NCBI GenBank assembly: GCA_023265535.1
Contig: JAHFTI010000255.1
Coordinates: 1-6,384 of the forward strand
Direction: 5' to 3'
Length of the DNA stretch: 6,384 nucleotides
Origin: Opitutaceae bacterium
GTDB taxonomy: Bacteria; Verrucomicrobiota; Verrucomicrobiia; Opitutales; Opitutaceae
A model generated the notes under the pieces. The model had not been told where the DNA came from, made no database searches, and saw only the letters and a list, made by a program, of their open reading frames with translations. Shown one piece after another: positions 1 through 5,087 of this stretch. Within the stretch, counting starts at the first letter, position 1. Each line of letters opens with the position of its first letter. The position numbers were made by a program, and so were the translations under genes.

Positions 1-561
1 TGCGAAGCTGTTGTCGAGCAGGGGCGTGGAGAGTTCCGCGGACGGGCGCTCCCAGGTGCTTGTCGGTCCCGTTCCGGCCGCATGGCACTGCAGGCAGTTT
101 GTGTAGGCGGGATGGCTGATCTGCGGCACGCCAAGGCCGGCCACGCGTGTCGCCTTGCCATGGCAGGCCAGGCAGGAGGCGGAGTTCCGCTGGTTCACCG
201 GATGCGGCACCACCGGGGGCGCCCCCGTGAAGGCGCGGCGCGCCTCGCGCAACTGGTGTTTCTCCAGCTGCTGCTGCGGGCTCAGGGCCGGGGTTCCCTC
301 CCAGGAAAGAGGGGCGGGGGGCAGGTCCGATACCCTCGGCTGCCAGTTGGCGTTGGGCTGGTGGGCGTGCGTGCGCAGGCCGCCGTAGGTGGGTGCCTCC
401 GGCACGCCGTCGGAGGGGGCCCCGGGAGCCTGTATCACGGCGGCGGATACGGAGTCCGCGCGCGGGCCGCTCTGCCTCAGACCCATGAAATAGCCGCTCA
501 CCCCCGTCGCGAACGCGGCGAAGGCGGCCAGCACCGCGAGCCTTCGTGCGGGTGTCCTCAT
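1..561 (-). CDS. napB: Periplasmic nitrate reductase dihaem cytochrome subunit NapB (C-terminus runs off the window)
   Basis: NapB is the small electron-transfer subunit of periplasmic nitrate reductase; it receives electrons from a membrane donor and passes them to the NapA [4Fe-4S] cluster. The frame opens at ATG 561-559 and stays open for 187 codons to the window edge. Residues about 7-27 are hydrophobic after two arginines, giving a signal peptide or an uncleaved anchor. Two CXXCH haem sites are visible: CLACH (130-134) and CLQCH (156-160). The segment FTGAPPVVPH (111-120) matches the family GAPPxxPH motif, and H120 and H150 are the likely distal ligands, giving bis-His haems. The last visible residues, STPLLDNSFA, resemble the PLVxNxF motif near the NapB C-terminus, so probably few residues are missing. 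The loop between the haems (about 21 residues) is shorter than in the E. coli protein as I remember it. The start overlaps the napA stop (ATGA), and GAGG lies 7 nt upstream, indicating translational coupling. Confidence 0.9.
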   Translation of the reverse strand, partial: MRTPARRLAVLAAFAAFATGVSGYFMGLRQSGPRADSVSAAVIQAPGAPSDGVPEAPTYGGLRTHAHQPNANWQPRVSDLPPAPLSWEGTPALSPQQQLEKHQLREARRAFTGAPPVVPHPVNQRNSASCLACHGKATRVAGLGVPQISHPAYTNCLQCHAAGTGPTSTWERPSAELSTPLLDNSFA

Positions 562-3017
562 GTGCGTGCCTCGGTGCGGGTTTGCGCGACGGCGCCGCGG
601 CGCGAGATGCGCGCCGCGCACTTCTTGTAGTCGGGCTGCTTCGAGATCGGACAGTGCGCCTCGAGCGTGAGCTGGTTGACCAGGAAGTTCTGGTCAAAGA
701 AGGGGACAAAGAGCGAGCCGCGCGGCGGCCGGCCGCGGCCGTCGATCCACACGGGCAGCTCGAGTTTCCCGCGGCGCGTCTCGACGACGACTGTATCACC
801 CGGGCGGATACCTGCCGCGGCGGCATCCTCCGGATGGAGCTCCACGTAGGCGTTGGGCATGGAGTTGCGCAGCTGGGGCACGCGCATGGTCATGGTTCCC
901 GTGTGCCAGTGCTCGATCACGCGTCCCGTGCACAGCCAGAAGGGGTACTCGGTGTCCGGCTCCTCCGGGGCGGCCTCGTAGGGGTTGAACCAGATCAGCG
1001 CGCGGTCGTCGTTCGTGACCGAATGGTAGAACTGGATGCCCGCCCCCTTCCTCACGTAGGGGTCCGAGAACTCCATGAAGCGGAAGGGGGTCTCCCTGAA
1101 GGAGCCGTCCGCCTGCTCGACCACCGGCCAGCGCAGGCCGCGCACCCTGGCCAGCTCGTCGTAGGGCGCCACGTTCTTGTGCTTCATGAACGTGAAGCGG
1201 CGGTACTCCTCGAAGAGGGCGCGGTCCGTGTTGATGTCCTCGAAGTGCTCCCAGTCCCACACGGGCACCTCGTGGCCGTGCGCATCGTTGAAACTGAAGA
1301 GGAACCGGCCGTCCCTGTCCTTCATGCCCGGGTGGCCGAGTTCGTAAAGGCGGCGCGCGATCGCGAGGGTCATCCAGACGTCGTTGCGCGCCTGGCCCGG
1401 CGGCTGGACCTGCTTGAACCACTGCTGGGTGCGGCGCTCGGAGTTTCCATAGACGCCGTTCTTCTCGACCCAGAGCGCGGCCGGCAGCACGAGGTCGGCC
1501 AGGGCCGTGGTGGCGCTCGGATAGACGTCCGACACGATCAGGAACTTGTCCTCGAGCCCCTTCTTGGCGTTGAAGGTCTTGCCCAGGTTGGGCATGGTCT
1601 GGCCGGGGTTGGTGACCTGGACCAGGATGGTGTCGATGTCGCCGCCCTTGCCGGTCGGGGTGCAGAAGCGCGTCCACAGCTCGACCGTGTGGTGGCCGGG
1701 CTTCGGGTTGATGCGCCCCTCGGGGAGGTTCCAGAGCTGTTCGCAGTCCCTGCGGTGCTCGGGCTTGGCCACCAGGCGGCCGCCGGGCAGGAAGTGGCAC
1801 ATCGTGCCGACCTCGCGGGCGGTGCCGCAGGCGGAGGGCTGGCCGGTGAGGCTGGTCGGCGCGTCGCCGGGGCGGCCCCAGTGGCCCGAGAGCAGGTGGA
1901 CGCCGTGCACGAGGCGGTTGATCGCCGTGCCGCGCGTGTGCTGGTTCATGCCCATGCACCAGAGGCTGGTGATGCGCAGGTCGCGGCGGCCGAAGAGTTC
2001 GGCGAGCAGGTGTAGTTTTTCCACGGATACACCACTGATCGCCGAAACCTTCTCGGGGGTGTACTCGGCGAGGGCCGCCTTGTACTCGTCGAAGGTCATG
2101 GCCTGGCCGTTGAGGGAGACCGGCGCGGTGTCCTTGCGGAAATTGCAGTGCTTCGCCACGAAGTCGCGGTCCCAGGTGCCCTTGGCCAGCAGAAGGTGCG
2201 CGATGCCGTTGGCGATGGCCAGGTCGCTCTGCGGGCGGAACTCGATGTAGTGGTCCGCGTACTCGGTGGAGCGCGTGCGCCGCGTGCCGAGGTCGATGAT
2301 CGTGACCTTCTGGCCGCGCGTGCGGCGGTCCACGATGCGCGAGAAGAGCACGGGGTGCATCTCGGCCGGGTTGTTGCCCCAGAGGATGATCACGTCCGCA
2401 GCGTCCAGGTCCTCGTAGCAGCCGGCCGGCTCGTCGACGCCGTACACGGAAAGGTAGCCGGTCACCGCCGAGGCCATGCAGAGGCGCGCGTTCGGCTCAA
2501 TGTGGTTGTTCGAGAGGCCCGCCTTCATGAGCTTCTGGGCGGCGTAGCCCTCCGGGATGGTCCATTGCCCGCTGCCGTAGAAACCGAAACCCGCCGGGTT
2601 GCGCATGATCCGCCTCGCGATCACGTCGATCGCCTCCTCCCAGCTGATGTCCTCGAGCTTTCCATTTCGGCGCAGCTGCGGGGTGGTGAGGCGGTCGCGC
2701 CCGTAGAGGATGCCGCCCACGTGGTAGCCCTTCATGCAGAGCAGGCCCTTGTTCACGTCTGCGAGCTGGTCTCCCTGGATCGCCACCACGCGCCCGTCCT
2801 TCACGCCCACGCGCACGGTGCAGCCCGTGCCGCAGAAGCGGCAGGGCGCCTTGTCCCAGCGGATTCCGTCGGGGCCTGCCTCGGGTCGCGACGGGGCGGG
2901 GGCGCCTGCGGGGACCCCGGCGGGGGCCGCGCCACCTTCATTGGCGGCGAGGCGCTGGGCGATGACGGCGGTGGCTGCCGCGAGGGCAGTGGTCTTGAGG
3001 AAGAGGCGACGCTCCAT
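558..3017 (-). CDS. napA: Periplasmic nitrate reductase catalytic subunit NapA
   Basis: NapA reduces nitrate to nitrite in the periplasm using a Mo-bis-MGD cofactor and one [4Fe-4S] cluster. The 819-residue length matches the family (about 830 in E. coli). A Tat signal (MERRLFLK, then a hydrophobic stretch to about residue 24) is followed by an unusual Ala/Pro/Gly-rich linker to about residue 50. Cluster ligands are C59, C62, C66 and C94, and K96 is the conserved lysine thought to relay electrons towards the molybdopterin. C180 in NARLCMASAV is the molybdenum ligand. Other family signatures are GSGQWTIPEGYAA (148-160), MGMNQHTRGT (355-364), SLTGQPSACGTAREVGT (389-405), WVEKNGVYGNSERRTQ (516-531) and TGRVIEHWHTGTMT (697-710). 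The NxRxC pocket and these signatures separate it from formate dehydrogenase and assimilatory NasA. ATG 3017 is fixed by an in-frame stop just upstream (3032-3030). No SD is visible, so translation probably depends on napD. Confidence 0.98.
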   Translation of the reverse strand: MERRLFLKTTALAAATAVIAQRLAANEGGAAPAGVPAGAPAPSRPEAGPDGIRWDKAPCRFCGTGCTVRVGVKDGRVVAIQGDQLADVNKGLLCMKGYHVGGILYGRDRLTTPQLRRNGKLEDISWEEAIDVIARRIMRNPAGFGFYGSGQWTIPEGYAAQKLMKAGLSNNHIEPNARLCMASAVTGYLSVYGVDEPAGCYEDLDAADVIILWGNNPAEMHPVLFSRIVDRRTRGQKVTIIDLGTRRTRSTEYADHYIEFRPQSDLAIANGIAHLLLAKGTWDRDFVAKHCNFRKDTAPVSLNGQAMTFDEYKAALAEYTPEKVSAISGVSVEKLHLLAELFGRRDLRITSLWCMGMNQHTRGTAINRLVHGVHLLSGHWGRPGDAPTSLTGQPSACGTAREVGTMCHFLPGGRLVAKPEHRRDCEQLWNLPEGRINPKPGHHTVELWTRFCTPTGKGGDIDTILVQVTNPGQTMPNLGKTFNAKKGLEDKFLIVSDVYPSATTALADLVLPAALWVEKNGVYGNSERRTQQWFKQVQPPGQARNDVWMTLAIARRLYELGHPGMKDRDGRFLFSFNDAHGHEVPVWDWEHFEDINTDRALFEEYRRFTFMKHKNVAPYDELARVRGLRWPVVEQADGSFRETPFRFMEFSDPYVRKGAGIQFYHSVTNDDRALIWFNPYEAAPEEPDTEYPFWLCTGRVIEHWHTGTMTMRVPQLRNSMPNAYVELHPEDAAAAGIRPGDTVVVETRRGKLELPVWIDGRGRPPRGSLFVPFFDQNFLVNQLTLEAHCPISKQPDYKKCAARISRRGAVAQTRTEART
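569..572 (-). promoter_or_regulatory. Shine-Dalgarno GAGG for napB
   Basis: On the minus strand GAGG lies 7 nt before the napB ATG and inside the last codons of napA. It supports the ATG at 561-559 and coupled translation through the ATGA overlap. Confidence 0.6.
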
Positions 3018-3029
3018 GATGGGGGGAAC

Positions 3030-3308
3030 TTAGTGGTTTGGGGTTTCCAGAAGCCGGGGTTCGGTGACTTCCACGAAGATCACCTCGACGAAACGAATGC
3101 CGGGCAGGCGGCCGAAGCCGTCGATCACCGCCTCGGGGTCTGCGCTGTCGAGCACGGCTGCCACCCAGGGCCCTCCGCGCTCCTCGAGCTCCAGGCCGGG
3201 AATGCGGGCCAGCTCCTTCAGCGTCAACGCCCGCAGGGCGGGCTCCTCCGTGAGGGTCAACACCAGCGAGCTGATGCGCGTGCATGCGGCGGCGGCGGGG
3301 TCTTGCAT
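3030..3308 (-). CDS. napD: NapD, chaperone of the NapA Tat signal peptide
   Basis: NapD is a small cytoplasmic ferredoxin-fold protein that binds the NapA twin-arginine signal and holds back export until the Mo cofactor is inserted. The ORF gives 92 residues from ATG 3308-3306, close to the family size of about 85-90. The first strand, ISSLVLTL (residues 12-19), fits the (V/I)xSLVV start of NapD. The central GLELEERGGPWVAAVLDS segment and the later GIRFVEVIFVEV strand fit the remaining fold. There is no signal peptide, as expected. Its place directly before napA, 12 nt apart and in the same frame, supports the call. The start is uncertain: an in-frame TTG at 3320-3318 would add four residues and sits only 3 nt after AAGG. 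Sequence identity in this family is low, so the call rests partly on context. Confidence 0.88.
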   Translation of the reverse strand: MQDPAAAACTRISSLVLTLTEEPALRALTLKELARIPGLELEERGGPWVAAVLDSADPEAVIDGFGRLPGIRFVEVIFVEVTEPRLLETPNH

Positions 3309-3320
3309 AAGGCCATTCAA

Positions 3321-3397
3321 GAGCCTTGCCCAAATATAACAAGAATAAAAGGTAGTTTATTCTTGAAATAGCGCCCGAGCCTGCTTTCTCTTGGGCC
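3321..3397. promoter_or_regulatory. Divergent promoter region between napDAB and the cytochrome/Fe-S/NrfD operon
   Basis: This is the only AT-rich stretch in the window (especially 3332-3370) and it separates two gene sets reading outward, so both promoters should lie here. On the minus strand TATATT (3338-3333) is a fair -10 hexamer for napD. On the plus strand TATAAC (3335-3340) covers almost the same bases. Neither has a convincing -35 at 16-18 bp, as might be expected for activator-dependent promoters. I found no TTGAT-N4-ATCAA (FNR/Dnr-type) site, no clear NarL/NarP heptamer pair, and no sigma-54 -24/-12 pair. Promoter placement is tentative; that the region is regulatory follows from the gene layout. 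Confidence 0.55.
3340..3365. repeat. Perfect 10-bp inverted repeat with 6-bp spacer, candidate operator
   Basis: The left arm CAAGAATAAA (3340-3349) is the exact reverse complement of the right arm TTTATTCTTG (3356-3365), with spacer AGGTAG between them. Chance occurrence of a perfect 10+10 palindrome at this point is small, even allowing for the local AT-richness. It lies between divergent genes and overlaps or adjoins candidate -10 elements on both strands. That fits binding of a dimeric regulator better than a terminator, because no gene is transcribed into it. The regulator is unknown. The arm ends AAGAAT...ATTCTT are faintly like NsrR sites, but the spacing and internal bases do not match well. 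Confidence 0.6.
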
Positions 3398-3400
3398 GTG

Positions 3401-4144
3401 ATGACAAGGCCCCGCTCCTCACTCCCTGCTGTGTTTGCTGTGTGTGTACTTCTGATATCGGTGGGTGGCGGGGCCCTGTCAGGCACGACGAATGACCCCC
3501 TCTCGCCCGCCTCCGCTGGCGTGCCGGCGCGGGCGCCGGACCCCGCAGCGATCACCATCACGCGCGGCACCGCGGTCAACGTCCCCCTGCCGCCCGCCGG
3601 CCAGGTCCTGGTCCGCCCCTCGCGCACGCCTGTCGTGCTCAGCAGCGAACTCACCTACACGGGCGAGCCCGTCACCGTCACCTGCGGCACCTGCCACACC
3701 ACGCGCCCTGCGAACCTCCAGAATGGCCAGGAGGGCAGGGTGCCCGCCGAGTTTCACCAGGGGCTCCAGTACCGGCACGGCGCCCAAAGCTGCGTCAGCT
3801 GCCACAACGCCGCCAACTTCGACACCCTCCGCCGGGCCGACGGCCGGGCGATCGCCTTTCCCGAGGCCAAGGAGCTGTGCTCTCAGTGCCACGGGCCCCA
3901 GGCACGCGACTACGCCGCCGGTGCGCATGGTGGCATGCAGGGCAGCTGGGATCTTTCAAAGGGCGGCCGCGTGCGCAACACCTGCACCGACTGCCATGAT
4001 CCCCATTCACCCAAATTCGTTCAACTGAGGCCGGTCTTCGCCCCGGTCGACAAGGGCGCTCGCGAGCAGGCCGCCCGCGCCGCAGCCCATGCCGCACATT
4101 CCGCGGAGCACGGCGCCGCACAGGAGGACAAGAGCCATGAGTGA
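3401..4144 (+). CDS. Periplasmic tetraheme c-type cytochrome, first gene of the electron-transfer operon
   Basis: The 247-residue product begins with a signal sequence (basic MTRPRSS, then a hydrophobic segment to about residue 27) and a Pro/Ala-rich low-complexity stretch to about residue 80. It has four CXXCH sites: CGTCH (95-99), CVSCH (131-135), CSQCH (160-164) and CTDCH (195-199). The haem domain has exactly four further histidines (H119, H126, H176, H202), enough for four bis-His haems. The motifs GAHGGMQGSW and CHDPHSPKF resemble multihaem cytochromes that accompany NrfD-type complexes. The tail from about 215 is Ala/Glu/His-rich (H230, H233, H237, H246). Its place before a four-cluster ferredoxin and an NrfD homologue parallels NrfB, DsrJ and QrcA, although NrfB has five haems and DsrJ three. 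It probably passes electrons from the Fe-S subunit to NapB. ATG 3401 is preferred; GTG 3398 adds one residue. No SD is visible. Confidence 0.88.
   Translation: MTRPRSSLPAVFAVCVLLISVGGGALSGTTNDPLSPASAGVPARAPDPAAITITRGTAVNVPLPPAGQVLVRPSRTPVVLSSELTYTGEPVTVTCGTCHTTRPANLQNGQEGRVPAEFHQGLQYRHGAQSCVSCHNAANFDTLRRADGRAIAFPEAKELCSQCHGPQARDYAAGAHGGMQGSWDLSKGGRVRNTCTDCHDPHSPKFVQLRPVFAPVDKGAREQAARAAAHAAHSAEHGAAQEDKSHE
4122..4127 (+). promoter_or_regulatory. Shine-Dalgarno AGGAGG for the four-cluster ferredoxin gene
   Basis: AGGAGG lies 9 nt before ATG 4137, inside the end of the cytochrome gene. It is the best SD in the window. It decides the start: the in-frame ATG at 4089 would add 16 basic, Pro-rich residues ahead of the Tat signal and deepen the overlap. 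Confidence 0.85.
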
Positions 4145-5087
4145 GCTTCACAGGGAACCCGAAACCGTGGAGGAATCCGGCGACTCGGGCGGCCTCAGCC
4201 GCCGCGGCATGCTCAAGGTCGTGGGCGCGACCCTGGGCGCCGCCGCCTTTGCCAAGGCCATCGCGCCCCTGACCACCTGGGCAAAGGACATCAGTGTCGA
4301 CGAATTCCTGCAGAAACATTACCGCGAGCTAAGCCCCGTGGACATGCAGTTCATCCTCGCCCACTTCGAGCAGGAGGCGAAGAAAACCTACGGCGCGGAC
4401 GTCCACATCCGCGATCACAAGCCGCAGGAGGGCGTCAAGTTCGGCTACGCCCTGAACCTTTCCGTCTGCATCGGGTGCCGCCGCTGCGCCGAGGCCTGCC
4501 ACAAGGAGAACAACCACGACCGCCCCTCGGGCAACAGCTACATCCGCGTGCTCGAGATGAGGAAGGGCTCGCTCGACCTCGGGCAGGGCAACGTGAACTA
4601 CACGCACCCCGTCCCCGATCCCGACCACTTTTACATGCCGGTGCAGTGCCACCAGTGCGACGCCCCGCCCTGCGTGGACGTCTGCCCCGTGGAGGCCACC
4701 TGGAAGGAGAAGGACGGCATCGTCGTCGTCGACTACAGTTGGTGCATCGGCTGCCGCTATTGCGAGGCGGCCTGCCCCTACCACGCGCGCCGCTTCAACT
4801 GGAAGAAGCCGCAGATCCCGGCCGAGGAGATCAACCCCGACCAGGGCTATCTCTCCAACCGCATCCGCCCGCAGGGCGTGATGGAGAAGTGCACCTTCTG
4901 CCTGCACCGCACGCGCGACGGCCGCCTGCCCGCCTGCCTCGAGGCCTGTCCCACGGGGGCGCGCGTGTTCGGCAACCTTCTCGATCCCAAGTCGGAGATC
5001 CGCTGGGTCCTCCAGAACAAGCGCGTCTTTGTCCTGAAGGAGGACGTCGGCACCAAGCCCAGTTTCTTCTATTTCTTCGATGTCTAA
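4137..5087 (+). CDS. Tat-exported ferredoxin-like subunit with four [4Fe-4S] clusters (NrfC/DsrO/QrcC type)
   Basis: This 316-residue iron-sulfur protein should sit on the periplasmic face and link an NrfD-type membrane subunit to a partner. The N-terminus has a Tat motif, SRRGMLK (21-27), followed by a hydrophobic stretch to about residue 48. Sixteen cysteines form four cluster motifs: C111/C114/C117/C121; C171/C174/C179/C183; C203/C206/C209/C213; and C252/C255/C267/C271, where the last motif has the 11-residue gap typical of DMSO reductase/NrfC-type ferredoxin subunits. None is missing, so a chain of four clusters is expected. The start is fixed by AGGAGG 9 nt upstream. The gene overlaps the cytochrome gene by 8 bp (ATGAGTGA) and the next gene by 8 bp (ATGTCTAA). 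Family members include NrfC, DsrO, HybA, TtrB and QrcC, and sequence alone does not tell me which is nearest. The neighbouring cytochrome and the nap genes suggest a quinol-to-NapAB route. Confidence 0.92.
   Translation: MSELHREPETVEESGDSGGLSRRGMLKVVGATLGAAAFAKAIAPLTTWAKDISVDEFLQKHYRELSPVDMQFILAHFEQEAKKTYGADVHIRDHKPQEGVKFGYALNLSVCIGCRRCAEACHKENNHDRPSGNSYIRVLEMRKGSLDLGQGNVNYTHPVPDPDHFYMPVQCHQCDAPPCVDVCPVEATWKEKDGIVVVDYSWCIGCRYCEAACPYHARRFNWKKPQIPAEEINPDQGYLSNRIRPQGVMEKCTFCLHRTRDGRLPACLEACPTGARVFGNLLDPKSEIRWVLQNKRVFVLKEDVGTKPSFFYFFDV

Noticed and set aside
546..2015. 489-codon open frame on the plus strand opposite napA
   Set aside because: It lies wholly antisense to a full-length napA with every family motif. 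In DNA this GC-rich, stops are rare on the opposite strand. Its translation is Arg/Val/Leu/Ala-rich low-complexity sequence with no recognisable domain.
558..3017. Formate dehydrogenase or assimilatory nitrate reductase identity for the large molybdoenzyme
   Set aside because: The NARLCMASAV and TGQPSACGTAREVGT motifs, the Tat signal and the napD and napB neighbours are those of NapA; there is no selenocysteine-type FDH pocket and no NasA C-terminal extension.
3340..3365. Reading the palindrome as a transcription terminator
   Set aside because: Both neighbouring operons read away from it, the stem is AT-rich and there is no GC-rich stem followed by a U tract.
2148..3371. 407-codon plus-strand frame spanning the 5' half of napA, napD and the intergenic palindrome
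   Set aside because: Antisense to napA and napD and running through the divergent promoter region; its composition is that of a shadow frame.
3321..3400. FNR/Dnr box, NarL/NarP heptamers or sigma-54 promoter
   Set aside because: I looked for TTGAT-N4-ATCAA, TACYYMT and TGGCAC-N5-TTGC. The closest match is TACCTTT (3354-3348, minus strand), one base off a single NarL heptamer, which is not enough.
4089..4136. Upstream ATG extension of the ferredoxin gene
   Set aside because: The 16 added residues are basic and Pro-rich, lie before the Tat signal and have no SD, while AGGAGG is well spaced for ATG 4137.
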